A stretch of 64,000 bases of DNA, from contig NZ_WHOA01000116.1 of NCBI RefSeq assembly GCF_013141715.1, forward strand, positions 1 to 64,000, in the 5' to 3' direction. This stretch comes from Paenibacillus phytorum (GTDB lineage Bacteria > Bacillota > Bacilli > Paenibacillales > NBRC-103111). Position 1 is the first letter of the stretch. Each line of letters opens with the position of its first letter. The notes beneath the pieces were generated by a model that saw only the letters and a program-made list of their open reading frames with translations, had not been told where the DNA came from and searched no databases. Position numbers and translations under genes: made by a program. Positions 35,773-44,487 of this stretch are shown in pieces.

Positions 35773-36092
35773 TACTCCGCAGCCCCTCTCGTGCTTTCTA
35801 CATAGAGACTTAGGTAGATTAGCATGGGAACATAAAAATTCAATTAAGTTCATCCAAATTTTTCGTCAATTGAAGTCGAAATATGACTCTTTTCATACAC
35901 TTTTCACATTTTCCGGGATGTAGAGGCAGATCAAATTACCTACTTTGGAGTAAGAATCGTACCAAATCTCTTTATCTGTCAATAAAAGGATAGAAATATC
36001 TAGGAGAATCGTTCTATAATGAAGGTAACATATTAGAGCGGGAACACCGTTCTTTCTACCAAGCTGTTCCGTTACTGAGGAGGATTTCTAGT

Positions 36093-36794
36093 ATGGCAGG
36101 AGAAACTATTTTAGTCGTAGATGACGAGCAAGAAATTGTCCAATTGATTCAACTCTACCTAGCGCGGGAAGGCTATAAAGTCATCAGCGCCAATAACGGT
36201 CACGATGTATTTGAGATCGTGAAGGAACATAAGCCCGATCTTATTATTCTGGACATTCTATTGCCAGGACTTGATGGTATAGAAGTTTGCCGACAGCTTC
36301 GCAAAACGAGCAATACGCCGATCCTGTTCATCTCCTGCAAGAGCGAGGATATTGATATTATTCTCGGATTAAGCATGGGTGGCGATGATTATATGACGAA
36401 GCCTTTCAGCCCTAGTCAGCTCGTCGCTAGAGTTAAAGCTCATTTACGTCGAAATTCCATTCGAGAGCAGCATCAGGATGATCCTCAGTTGGTGAAATTC
36501 CCTGGCCTCGAAATCGATCTGGTTAGCCATATCGTTCGCGTGAATGGACAGACCATATCGTTATCGGCCAAAGAATTCGATTTGCTTTCCTTAATGGCTA
36601 AGACCCCTAATCGAGTATACAAAATCGAGCATCTGTTTGAACTTATATGGAGCCTGGATAGCATGGGCGATCCACGAACACTCATTGTACATATTAGTAA
36701 TCTGCGTAAGAAAATTGAATCTAACCCAGCAGAGCCTCGCTACATTATTACGGTTCGTGGTGTCGGATACAAATTTAACGGTTCGGCTGTTTAG
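36093..36794 (+). CDS. Orphan OmpR-family response regulator
   Basis: A 233-residue regulator: DD at 10-11, phospho-acceptor Asp54 (ILDILLPGL), Lys in TKPFSPSQLVAR, winged helix ending IITVRGVGYKFNG. GAGGAGG RBS. No histidine kinase is adjacent: a cyclase lies upstream and the convergent DUF554 gene downstream overlaps its last 4 bp. Its partner must be encoded elsewhere. Confidence 0.92.
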   Translation: MAGETILVVDDEQEIVQLIQLYLAREGYKVISANNGHDVFEIVKEHKPDLIILDILLPGLDGIEVCRQLRKTSNTPILFISCKSEDIDIILGLSMGGDDYMTKPFSPSQLVARVKAHLRRNSIREQHQDDPQLVKFPGLEIDLVSHIVRVNGQTISLSAKEFDLLSLMAKTPNRVYKIEHLFELIWSLDSMGDPRTLIVHISNLRKKIESNPAEPRYIITVRGVGYKFNGSAV

Positions 36795-37528
36795 AACAGT
36801 CGGCTAAACCATACGGTAACATAATGCTGCAGAGGAACCGCTGCCGCCGCTATGACAAGTGCCGGAAGCATGTTGGCTACATTCATTTTTTTAATTTTGA
36901 GAATGTTGAGGCCAACGCCAATCACCAGGACGCCACCCACGGCTGTAATTTGGACGATCATAGCATCTAGAGACGCCTGGCTGAATGCCATGGCTATAAA
37001 CGTCGCTGCCAGAGCGATGACCCCTTGCATCACGAACACGGACACCGCCGAGAAAATCACACCTATCCCAAGAGTAGACGCGAAGATAATGGATAAGAAC
37101 CCGTCCAGCAATGATTTGGTATATAAAATATCATGATTATGCCTAAGGCCGCCATCCAATGGACCCAGAATAGCCATAGCTCCAATGCAATAAACCAAAG
37201 TACATGTCACGAAGCCTTGCGAGATACTGCTTGTAGGATGAGCAGAAGAGCCTTTGCGAAGTTGCGCCTGCAACCAGTCACCAAGCTGCTCTAGCCTGTA
37301 CTCGATTCGCAGCAGTTCTCCAATGATACCTCCAATAACTACGCTCATAATAACTAGTACGATTTGATTCGACTTTAATGCCATAGTAATGCCCAGCACA
37401 GTAATGGCGAGCCCAAGGCCCTGCATAACTGTGCTTTTTATGCCTTCCGAGATGCGGGGCAGCATCATTCCTAATAATCCCCCAATAATAATGGCGATTG
37501 CATTCACAATCGTCCCCCATAAAGCCAT
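36791..37528 (-). CDS. DUF554 membrane protein
   Basis: A 245-residue protein with seven or so TM helices, MALWGTIVNAIAIIIGGLLGMML and later GPLDGGLRHNHDILYTKSLLDGFLSIIFASTLGIGV, typical of the DUF554 (YdfK/YqgA) family, a presumed transporter of unknown substrate. RBS AAAGGGAAT. Converges with the regulator gene, overlapping it by 4 bp. Confidence 0.9.
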   Translation of the reverse strand: MALWGTIVNAIAIIIGGLLGMMLPRISEGIKSTVMQGLGLAITVLGITMALKSNQIVLVIMSVVIGGIIGELLRIEYRLEQLGDWLQAQLRKGSSAHPTSSISQGFVTCTLVYCIGAMAILGPLDGGLRHNHDILYTKSLLDGFLSIIFASTLGIGVIFSAVSVFVMQGVIALAATFIAMAFSQASLDAMIVQITAVGGVLVIGVGLNILKIKKMNVANMLPALVIAAAAVPLQHYVTVWFSRLF

Positions 37529-37651
37529 GTTGATTCATTCCCTTTCTGCCTTCTAGTCTGTGACAACCTTCTCATTCTACATGATTCCGCTCATAATTTC
37601 CTCCATCATTGGAAATGGTATGAATAAGCAACAGGAAAGGAGGAATACAGC

Positions 37652-37885
37652 ATGTCTAATGACAAATCGATGGATCCCATGACTGGCGACACGGTTGAGA
37701 CGGACGGTATTTATGCCAATGAAGCAGGACGAGAGGTTACGCTCAAGCGCGGTGACGAGTTTCCCGCCGATCTTGTTTTGGGACGAACGACTTGGGAAAT
37801 GAAGGGCTTCGCCGATGAAGCCGTGATTGATCATGACCAGTCTGAGCTTAACCCTATGCGCAAGCGTGTGGACGCGAGAACCTAA
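37652..37885 (+). CDS. YjzC-like small protein
   Basis: A 77-residue polar protein. The core GIYANEAGREVTLKRGDEFPA resembles YjzC-type proteins (LKKGDEFP). No enzymatic motif; role unknown. RBS AAAGGAGG is strong and a clean terminator follows. Confidence 0.75.
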   Translation: MSNDKSMDPMTGDTVETDGIYANEAGREVTLKRGDEFPADLVLGRTTWEMKGFADEAVIDHDQSELNPMRKRVDART

Positions 37886-37890
37886 TCATA

Positions 37891-37927
37891 GAACCGGGCT
37901 GCGATGAATTGCAGCCCGGTTTTTGCC
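37891..37927 (+). terminator. Terminator of the YjzC-like gene
   Basis: AACCGGGCTGC pairs perfectly with GCAGCCCGGTT around GATGAATT, followed by TTT. Confidence 0.85.
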
Positions 37928-37977
37928 TGCGTATGATATACTAAGGGGATGATATATCAAGCGTTGGGGGAACAAGC

Positions 37978-38619
37978 ATGAACGGAAAACGAATTATCAT
38001 TGTAACTGGAGGGACACTCGGAGATTGGGCACTTGGAGACATTCATGAAGATGACGTTCTCGTAGGATCAGACCGTGGTGCCCTATATCTGATTCAACAT
38101 GGCTATACGCCGCATATTTCACTCGGTGATTTCGATTCTGTCACAGACGAAGAGTTGAGCCGTATTCGCTCTTCCAGTCTCACTTTCATCGATTGCGATC
38201 CGGTCTTCAAGGATTTAACCGACACCGAAATGGCCTTTAACTGGGCACTGGATCAGCAGCCTGATCATATCGTCCTCCTTGGCGCGCTAGGCACACGCTT
38301 TGATCATTCGTTAGCCAATGTTCATCTGCTGCGCAAAGGCACAGAGCAAGGCGTTTCCTGTTCCATTGTGGATGCCAACAACCAAATCATTGTCATTAAC
38401 CAATCCACTCGTATATTACGAGGGAGCTATACACATATATCGCTGCTGCCGCTTAGTTTGGAAGTAACCGGCATTACGCTGCATGGTTTCCAATATCCGC
38501 TTCAGCAAGCGACTCTTCAGATTGGACAGTCCCTTGGAATTAGTAATGTACTTAAGGAATCGGAAGGCCTCATCGAACTCCAAACAGGCTTATTACTTGT
38601 TATCCAAAGTAAAGATTAA
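37978..38619 (+). CDS. thiN: Thiamine pyrophosphokinase
   Basis: A 213-residue enzyme that makes thiamine pyrophosphate from thiamine and ATP. Motifs: GSDRGALYLIQHG, ISLGDFDSVTDEE, DLTDTEMAFNWAL and GALGTRFDHSLANVHLL, all typical. No TPP riboswitch is visible upstream. RBS is GTTGGGGGAA. Confidence 0.93.
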   Translation: MNGKRIIIVTGGTLGDWALGDIHEDDVLVGSDRGALYLIQHGYTPHISLGDFDSVTDEELSRIRSSSLTFIDCDPVFKDLTDTEMAFNWALDQQPDHIVLLGALGTRFDHSLANVHLLRKGTEQGVSCSIVDANNQIIVINQSTRILRGSYTHISLLPLSLEVTGITLHGFQYPLQQATLQIGQSLGISNVLKESEGLIELQTGLLLVIQSKD

Positions 38620-38727
38620 AGCAAAAAATTTTATAATTAGACAATCTCATATGAATCCTAGAGGGGATAACTCTGGTACAATGAACTGTACGCCATACAT
38701 TAATTAAGATATTGAGGTCGTTCAAGC

Positions 38728-39000
38728 ATGCAGCATGTGCAAGAGAATCCGGTAAAGAACCTTCATCATAAGAGTGTGCAATCCGTCATAACCCAATTTG
38801 CAGCCATACATTTACTTACGAACCGAGAATCCGAAATTATAGGTCTTATCGCGCTCCACGGTTACAGTAACAAAGAAATAGCTGATCACTGCAACATTAG
38901 CGAAAAAACAGTTAAAGTCCATATTGATAAAATTATGGATAAAGTCGGAACTCGATCGATGCGCAAGCTTCTTGCTGCCATCATCAGCAACGCGGTTTAA
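38728..39000 (+). CDS. GerE/LuxR-type HTH regulator
   Basis: A 90-residue protein made almost only of a LuxR-type helix-turn-helix: LLTNRESEIIGLIALHGYSNKEIADHCNISEKTVKVHIDKIMDKVGTRS. The short length resembles GerE (about 74 residues) and similar stand-alone regulators; no receiver domain. RBS GAGGT 9 bp before ATG. I cannot say whether it is GerE itself. Confidence 0.87.
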   Translation: MQHVQENPVKNLHHKSVQSVITQFAAIHLLTNRESEIIGLIALHGYSNKEIADHCNISEKTVKVHIDKIMDKVGTRSMRKLLAAIISNAV

Positions 39001-39013
39001 CGCACGCGCCAAA

Positions 39014-39057
39014 TACTGCTATTCGAACTGGAGACAGTTTGGATAGCAGTTTTTTAT
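39014..39057 (+). terminator. Terminator of the LuxR-type gene
   Basis: ACTGCTATTC-AACTG pairs with CAGTT-GGATAGCAGT, followed by six T. Confidence 0.8.
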
Positions 39058-39058
39058 A

Positions 39059-39150
39059 GTAGATAAGAAAGTATAAGTTTTATACTTTTGCTTCGCATCT
39101 ACCTTGACAAACGCGCTCGTCCGAGAAGGACGACGGAGTCGTTTATCCTT
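39059..39150. repeat. Interspersed repeat copy A
   Basis: GTAGATAAGAAAGTATAAG (39059-39077) is identical, in complement, to 58453-58471. AAGGACGACGGAGTCGTTTA and TCCTT (39126-39150) nearly matches 41602-41626, and CGACGGAGTCG also resembles GACGGCGTAGCCG near 58437-58452 on the complement. Part of a family of short palindromic elements. Confidence 0.6.
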
Positions 39151-39250
39151 GTGAGGGAATCTCTCTAACTGGCTAAAATAGGTATATTTCTCCCAACCTT
39201 TGCTTACAAATAGAGTAATAGATTATTCCTCTAGATTGGTTGGTGTGCCT

Positions 39251-40306
39251 ATGAACTACCAAAGAAAGAGAATCCTTTTTTATTCGGTGCTAGCAGGTCT
39301 ATTTACTATACTTCTCCTACTCGTATCCATCAGCCTAGACTCCTCGGGGTACCAATTAGTTGGATCCTCACCAACTCCGGCATTGATCCCTCATCAGGTC
39401 GATGCTCAGATCGTCGAAACTCCATCCCAAGCTCCGGTCGAGGACTATACTTTTGCCCTGGACAAGCCCGCTCCAAGCTTAGAAATAATGCCAGAACCTC
39501 CGCTTCAAGAGGAACCCAAATTGCCTGCGGCCTCAACGGTTACTTTGAATACTTACGTCCCCATTCCCGCTTCCCCTTCTGCTTTGGCAGTTAAAGGGGC
39601 AGTTCAGTCTTCAACAAGACCAACACCTCTGCCGTCCAAAATCAGCATACCCGTTCTCAACTACCACAGTGTCACGATTGATCCAGGGAATGTTGTCGTT
39701 ATTTCCCCAGCCAAGCTGGAAGAGCAGCTGATGTATCTTCACGACCATGGTTACACCCCGGTCTCTCTCACTACTTTTATTAGCCTTATCGAAGGAAAAG
39801 ACGTCGAGGCGGCTCCAGAGAAACCAGTTCTGCTAACTTTTGACGACGGATACATCGATAATTATGAGCAAGCAATGCCTCTTCTTGCCAAATATTCCTT
39901 CCCGGCTACCCTCTTCATATCACCTGGTATGAGCGATCAGGAAGGTTACCTGAACTGGGAACAGATCAAGAAACTGCAAGAAGCTGGCTGGGACATTCAA
40001 CCTCATGGGATGACACACCCTCATCTACCCCAGCTATCCGCGGATCAACAAGCCTTCGAAATCTTAGAAGCCAGAAAACAAATCGAGGAAAAGCTCGGAA
40101 CCAAAGCCGATGTATATTGCTACCCTTATGGCGAATATAACAAAACGACGTTGAAGCTTCTTAAGGATCATGGATTTCGTTATGCTTTTACGATAGAGCA
40201 AGGCAATGCGACAAACCAGCAGTCCCCTTATCTGCTCAAAAGGCTTTTTATTAATGGAGAAGAAGGCCTGAAATCGTTCATTCGCAAGCTCTCTGCACAC
40301 GATTAG
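39251..40306 (+). CDS. Membrane-anchored polysaccharide deacetylase
   Basis: About 350 residues. TM anchor near 8-30, a Pro-rich stretch to about 135, then a NodB domain: TFDDGYIDNY (catalytic Asp and metal Asp), HGMTHPHL (metal His pair), YCYPYGEYN. It should deacetylate N-acetylglucosamine in peptidoglycan or another wall polymer. Start is ATG 39251 or an in-frame TTG at 39200; both have weak RBS. Confidence 0.88.
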   Translation: MNYQRKRILFYSVLAGLFTILLLLVSISLDSSGYQLVGSSPTPALIPHQVDAQIVETPSQAPVEDYTFALDKPAPSLEIMPEPPLQEEPKLPAASTVTLNTYVPIPASPSALAVKGAVQSSTRPTPLPSKISIPVLNYHSVTIDPGNVVVISPAKLEEQLMYLHDHGYTPVSLTTFISLIEGKDVEAAPEKPVLLTFDDGYIDNYEQAMPLLAKYSFPATLFISPGMSDQEGYLNWEQIKKLQEAGWDIQPHGMTHPHLPQLSADQQAFEILEARKQIEEKLGTKADVYCYPYGEYNKTTLKLLKDHGFRYAFTIEQGNATNQQSPYLLKRLFINGEEGLKSFIRKLSAHD

Positions 40307-40399
40307 GCAGCTTTATTTTCAAATTCATCAAGTGAAAGGTAGTTCAAATTAATCATCAATATAGTATAATAGGCCTATCAACCATGAGGAGCAGTAAGT

Positions 40400-40849
40400 A
40401 TGTCACAAGCAAATAAGCGCTCCAGCTTCCGACTCAACCTTCAAATTCCTTTATCAGCCTTGTTCAAAATCATTGGTATCAAAAACAAGGCAGCTGACAC
40501 CAAACATTCTAAAATTATGATAAGAGATATTAGTTCAGGCGGTATACGCATTCACACACCATTGAATCTTCCTATCGATATGAATTTGCTGCTGGAATTC
40601 ACTTTTCATCTTTTTCATCAAGAGATCAAAGTATTAGGTGTCCTCACACGAAAAACGATGCTGAAGCCATCCCTCTATGAATACGGGATTGAATTCAGCA
40701 TCGCAGATCCAATTATGGAACAGCAGCTTACCAGTCATCTGATCTTATTAGGTGCTCGTTTAAAACATAACAACATGCTGGCCAGCTGCAGCTTCTGTTC
40801 CGATGAAGATATGGCAGATATTTTCTCTGCCACCTATGAGATTACATAG
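40400..40849 (+). CDS. PilZ-domain protein
   Basis: A 149-residue cyclic di-GMP receptor of the PilZ type. RxxxR is present as RSSFR (about 7-11), and DxSxxG as DISSGG (about 45-50), the two conserved ligand-binding motifs. No other domain. It probably responds to cyclic di-GMP from the cyclase at 34861-35772 or others. RBS GAGGAGC. Its end overlaps the convergent msrC by 8 bp. Confidence 0.9.
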   Translation: MSQANKRSSFRLNLQIPLSALFKIIGIKNKAADTKHSKIMIRDISSGGIRIHTPLNLPIDMNLLLEFTFHLFHQEIKVLGVLTRKTMLKPSLYEYGIEFSIADPIMEQQLTSHLILLGARLKHNNMLASCSFCSDEDMADIFSATYEIT

Positions 40850-41333
40850 CAGCTGCAAGCTTCTGTACAAATTGTTCCAAGTACATCTGATCGATGTCAT
40901 CAAATCGGCTTTTGATAGGACTATCAATATCCAGCACCCCGATAAGCTCGTTTCCTACAACGATCGGTACCACGATCTCCGATTGTGATGCCGCATCGCA
41001 GGCAATGTGACCTGGAAATGCATGCACATCTGGAACAAGTACCGTTTCCCGACGTTCAGCCGATGTACCGCAAACACCTTTACCCAGTGGAATCCGTACA
41101 CAAGCCGGAAGTCCTTGGAACGGCCCCAGTACGAGCTCCTTCTTCTCACTTGTCTCATCTAATAAATAAAAACCTACCCAATTCACATCACTCAGAAACT
41201 GCCCCAGCAGCGCAGCGGCGTTAGCCAAATTCGCAATGCGATTCGGTTCATCATGTATCAAAGCTTCAACTTGCTGAATCAGCAAGGCATAATTATGTTC
41301 TCTTGTTCCCTCATAACTTGATTTCGCAAACAT
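40842..41333 (-). CDS. msrC: Free methionine-(R)-sulfoxide reductase
   Basis: A 163-residue GAF-domain enzyme (YtsP/fRMsr) that reduces free Met-R-sulfoxide. All three catalytic Cys are present: Cys78 (PACVRIP), Cys88 (GKGVCGTSA) and Cys112 (HIACDAAS). It belongs to the oxidative-damage repair group. RBS AGAGGGATGATGAG region is adequate. Confidence 0.93.
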   Translation of the reverse strand: MFAKSSYEGTREHNYALLIQQVEALIHDEPNRIANLANAAALLGQFLSDVNWVGFYLLDETSEKKELVLGPFQGLPACVRIPLGKGVCGTSAERRETVLVPDVHAFPGHIACDAASQSEIVVPIVVGNELIGVLDIDSPIKSRFDDIDQMYLEQFVQKLAAAM

Positions 41334-41528
41334 CTCTCATCATCCCTCTTCCCCAAATCATTCCTACCTGCTTATCATACCAAAAGATAACCTTGCTACC
41401 CAAACGCAAAAAAAAGGCTAGTCGGATTCCACCGTTGCTGTAAGCTCGGAAATCGACTTCTCAGCCTGCAAACGCAAGCCTCACCTCGGTTTCTGCTGAC
41501 TTTAAGCTCGGTTTCCGCGCTTTCAAAG

Positions 41529-41564
41529 CAAAAAGGACAGTCGGCATAGTGCCCAACTGCCCTT
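41529..41564 (-). terminator. Terminator of araD
   Basis: AAAAGG(A)CAGT(C)GGCA pairs with TGCC(C)AACTG(C)CCTTTT around TAG; on the minus strand a run of five T follows. The 340-1600 stretch between msrC and araD otherwise holds no gene. Confidence 0.65.
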
Positions 41565-41601
41565 TTCTTTATGCTGTATACTTCCTCCTCACACGTCCCC
41601 A

Positions 41602-41626
41602 AAGGACGCGAAGTCGTTTATCCTTA
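41602..41626. repeat. Interspersed repeat copy B
   Basis: AAGGACGCGAAGTCGTTTA followed by TCCTTA, nearly the same as 39126-39150, with hairpin potential; it overlaps the araD stop codon. Confidence 0.55.
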
Positions 41627-42316
41627 TTGCCCGTAATAAGCGTTCGCTCCGTGCTTTCTCAGGAAGTGCCGATCCAGCAACGTTTGGTCCATTAACTCTA
41701 CCGCGGGGTTCAAGTTGTAAGTACGGTAGGCAATCTTCGCTACCTCTTCCAGTACAACTGCATTATGAACCGCATTATGAGGATCCTTGCCCCAACTGAA
41801 AGGTGCATGGCAATTTACCAACACGCTTGGGACCATCGCCGGATTCAATTTCAATTCCTTGAACGTCTCGATAATGACATTTCCGGTTTCCAGTTCGTAG
41901 GCTCCATTAATCTCAGTCTCTGTCATTAGACGTGTGCAAGGCACTCCCCCGTAGAAATAATCTGCATGTGTCGTACCAAGTGCCGGAATGCCTCTTCCTG
42001 CCTGTGCCCAGCTTGTAGCCCAAGCTGAATGTGTGTGCACAATACCGCCAATGGTCGGGAAAGAACGATATAGCGCAAGATGTGTCGGTGTATCCGAGGA
42101 AGGTTTCAGCTTGCCTTCAACGATTTTCCCTTCCAGATCAACGACAACGAGGTCTTCCGCTCTTAACTCCTCATAAGGTACGCCACTAGGCTTAATCACA
42201 ACAAGGCCTCGCTCACGATCAATCCCGCTAACATTGCCCCAGGTAAATGTGACAAGCCGATATTTCGGCAAATCCAAATTGGCTTCCAACACAGCATTCT
42301 TCAAGTTCTCCAGCAC
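41624..42316 (-). CDS. araD: L-ribulose-5-phosphate 4-epimerase
   Basis: A 230-residue class II aldolase-fold enzyme that converts L-ribulose-5-phosphate to D-xylulose-5-phosphate. [24 protein letters not shown] and the metal-binding [19 protein letters not shown] are present, with the third His in the AVPSV-type C-half ([12 protein letters not shown]). Start is GTG at 42316 with AAGGTG upstream. It stands alone, without araA or araB, but has AraR-type operators. Confidence 0.94.
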   Translation of the reverse strand: MLENLKNAVLEANLDLPKYRLVTFTWGNVSGIDRERGLVVIKPSGVPYEELRAEDLVVVDLEGKIVEGKLKPSSDTPTHLALYRSFPTIGGIVHTHSAWATSWAQAGRGIPALGTTHADYFYGGVPCTRLMTETEINGAYELETGNVIIETFKELKLNPAMVPSVLVNCHAPFSWGKDPHNAVHNAVVLEEVAKIAYRTYNLNPAVELMDQTLLDRHFLRKHGANAYYGQ

Positions 42317-42353
42317 CTGATATCAACACCTTCCGATAAAATGTACATATGAT

Positions 42354-42450
42354 TTCATATTATACACTTGTACGTACATGTAATCTAGATATCAGTGATA
42401 TAAAGTTTTTATCGATCAACTTGTATGTACAGCCTGTACGCACGTTGTAT
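42354..42450 (-). promoter_or_regulatory. AraR-type operators and promoter of araD
   Basis: ACTTGTACGTACATGT (42366-42381) closely matches the Bacillus AraR operator ATTTGTACGTACAAAT. A second copy ACTTGTATGTACAGCC lies at 42419-42434 and a weaker TGTACGCACGTTGTATGT runs to about 42452. The first operator lies between a -35-like region and TATAAT, so repression without arabinose is expected. Confidence 0.8.
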
Positions 42451-42456
42451 GTAAAT

Positions 42457-43686
42457 CTAGGAATGAATAATTGAAAAAATGATCGTTTTCCCATCCGCTT
42501 CTAACCGTGTTTCAACGGAGTAGCTGCCGATTTGTTTCGTTGTGGTTTCGAGAACACCTTTAGCCGCTGCACGTTCACAAGCGTCAGTGAACTGGCGATA
42601 GAAGATGTCTGCGTCATAGCCAAAAAGGAAATCCGTGAACTTCCGGATGCTCTCCGTATTGCGGGCTAGTGTCCCGTTTTCTAGGTGCACAGTCACGCCA
42701 TAGGTTATAAACTGCGGATCTAACCATAAGGATACTTCATTGCTGTTGCGCACATCGGCGGTCGCACCGCTCATCGCCAGCCCTTTGGCCTCGGCATCTC
42801 GGAATAGTCGCAGCGTTGTTTCTTCAAGGTCGTAGTTCGAACCTCGCAGCTTGCCCGCTTCCTCCATCACATCGTAGGCTTGCAGCATTCGCTGATCGGG
42901 GAATACCAGCTTCTTGTAGCTGCCATCCTTCGTAGGCACGACTTTAATGAACGCTTCACTTCCGCTGTTCACACTGATGCGCTTCGACTTCGTCTGCAAA
43001 CGAGCAATGATTTGCAGCGCTTCAGCTCGGGTAACCGTTCGTCCAACGCCGAAGTACCCGTTCGGGTAGCCTTCCATGATTCCCTTCGTCATGGCCTCGC
43101 CAATGAATTTCTGCTGTCTGGCCGTCGCACTTTGAAGATCACCGAATTGTGAAGCTGCTTTGAGACTGTACACTTCGTCTTCCAAATACTCGGTTTCCTT
43201 GAGTAAATAGTACAGAATTTCGGCGACATCTTCGCGTTTTAGCATCGCTTTATAGTCACTGAACTGACCTTTGCTTATAAAATGAAGATCACTAGCCAAA
43301 TCCAAATAAGGTTTTGCCCAATATCCGACTGTGTTCGGTTTGAATGTGAAATCCCGATAATCCTGCTGTAAAATACTTTGGTTGCTCGCACTAAGCGTTT
43401 GAATGAAGCTCGATTTCCATTTGCGTTCGCCATTCGGATACTTATCAGTAAAAGCGAGTAAGACAATTTTCACAAATTGATCAGCAGTCACAGAATCATC
43501 TGGTCGAAAAGTCCCATCAGGAAAGCCGTCAAGCAACCCCTGCTGCACCATCTGACTAATCGTCTGCTCCGCCCAATGGCCTCGAACGTCCGTCATACCG
43601 GCCGCTTCACTCTTCCCTTGTACGACACCTATTGTCATTACGCAACATACCGTTGCAATTGTAAGCCATTTATTGAGCTGTAACAT
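42457..43686 (-). CDS. Secreted SLH-domain protein
   Basis: About 409 residues: signal peptide to about 28, SLH motifs in the N-terminal half (MTDVRGHWAEQTISQMVQQGLLDGFPDGTFRPDDSVTADQF; a later SLH-like QKFIGEAMTKGIMEGYPNGYFGVGRTVTRAEALQIIARL), then a C-terminal domain of unknown function (about 225-409). The start at 43686 follows GGAGAG by 8 bp; the frame to 43722 lacks an RBS. It is probably bound to the cell wall by SLH. No catalytic signature seen. Confidence 0.87.
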   Translation of the reverse strand: MLQLNKWLTIATVCCVMTIGVVQGKSEAAGMTDVRGHWAEQTISQMVQQGLLDGFPDGTFRPDDSVTADQFVKIVLLAFTDKYPNGERKWKSSFIQTLSASNQSILQQDYRDFTFKPNTVGYWAKPYLDLASDLHFISKGQFSDYKAMLKREDVAEILYYLLKETEYLEDEVYSLKAASQFGDLQSATARQQKFIGEAMTKGIMEGYPNGYFGVGRTVTRAEALQIIARLQTKSKRISVNSGSEAFIKVVPTKDGSYKKLVFPDQRMLQAYDVMEEAGKLRGSNYDLEETTLRLFRDAEAKGLAMSGATADVRNSNEVSLWLDPQFITYGVTVHLENGTLARNTESIRKFTDFLFGYDADIFYRQFTDACERAAAKGVLETTTKQIGSYSVETRLEADGKTIIFSIIHS

Positions 43687-43841
43687 CTTATTACTCTCCG
43701 CTTCTCCATGAGTTTTTGGCATCGTTTACACCAGTCTTTAGGATAAGCCTTCTACAATGCTTTGAGAACAGGCTTAAAGCCTAGTGATTCAAGGTGCCAA
43801 GAACTATCCACCATGGGACTATAGCCATAGGGATGGGTACA

Positions 43842-43887
43842 AAAAAGGACCGCGCTTTCTACACATGTAGAAAACACAGTCCTTACT
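43842..43887 (-). terminator. Terminator of the 149-aa gene
   Basis: AAGGAC ... GTCCTT enclosing TTTCTACA / TGTAGAAA; on the minus strand followed by six T. Confidence 0.75.
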
Positions 43888-43908
43888 TTCCAACGAAAAA
43901 CGGCTCAT

Positions 43909-44358
43909 TTAGCCGATCTTTTTCCCAGCACCCACTGTTATAACTGAATTATAATAGCGCAGCCAATCTGTTATGTACAACATTTTGGTCAGGAAGTCTG
44001 GAGCATTCCCCTGCAAACTCGCATACTTTTCCTGCTGCAGCAGTTGATGCATCTCCCAGCTTTTCTGAAATATAGCTTTAATGAAAGCTTCCTCCGTTTG
44101 CGGCTTATGCAGATCCGTTCCGCGCGAGAGTTCGATTTCCTCGATAATAACGCCTCGATAGTAGGGATGTACGTTCACTAGTTGCCCCATATCAATGTAA
44201 GCGAGACCTGTAAATTCGAAAGGCAGCCAAATTAAATTCGTCTTCCTGTCTTCCAGTTTAACTGTATAAACTAAACCCAAGTTCAGAGCAATCGGCTGCG
44301 GATAATTTTTAATTTGTCCAGACCGCAAATGATCCACTATATGCTCTACGAAATTCAT
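43909..44358 (-). CDS. Hypothetical protein, 149 aa
   Basis: A soluble protein, MNFVEHIVDHLRSGQIKNYPQPIALNLGLVYTVKLEDRKTNLIWLPFEFTGLAYIDMGQLVNVHPYYRG..., helical C terminus with TDWLRYYN. I do not recognise the family. Start at 44358 is supported by GGAGAGGGAG at 7 bp; the frame to 44439 is an unsupported extension. Confidence 0.72.
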   Translation of the reverse strand: MNFVEHIVDHLRSGQIKNYPQPIALNLGLVYTVKLEDRKTNLIWLPFEFTGLAYIDMGQLVNVHPYYRGVIIEEIELSRGTDLHKPQTEEAFIKAIFQKSWEMHQLLQQEKYASLQGNAPDFLTKMLYITDWLRYYNSVITVGAGKKIG

Positions 44359-44487
44359 GGTGTTCTCCCTCTCCGAAGGACCTGATCTTTCATCCAGTGT
44401 CCTTTCTTCATATTGCGTGTTACGGCCTTCTATTGTCAAGACACATCGTGAACGAGTTTACTTTTTCAACCTATAAACATGTGGTGC

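Noticed and set aside
37928..37977. Possible TPP riboswitch upstream of thiN
   Set aside because: Only about 50 bp between the terminator and the start, with no THI-box sequence (CUGAGA) visible.
41396..41602. 68-residue minus-strand open frame
   Set aside because: Spans a terminator hairpin; no RBS in a fitting position.
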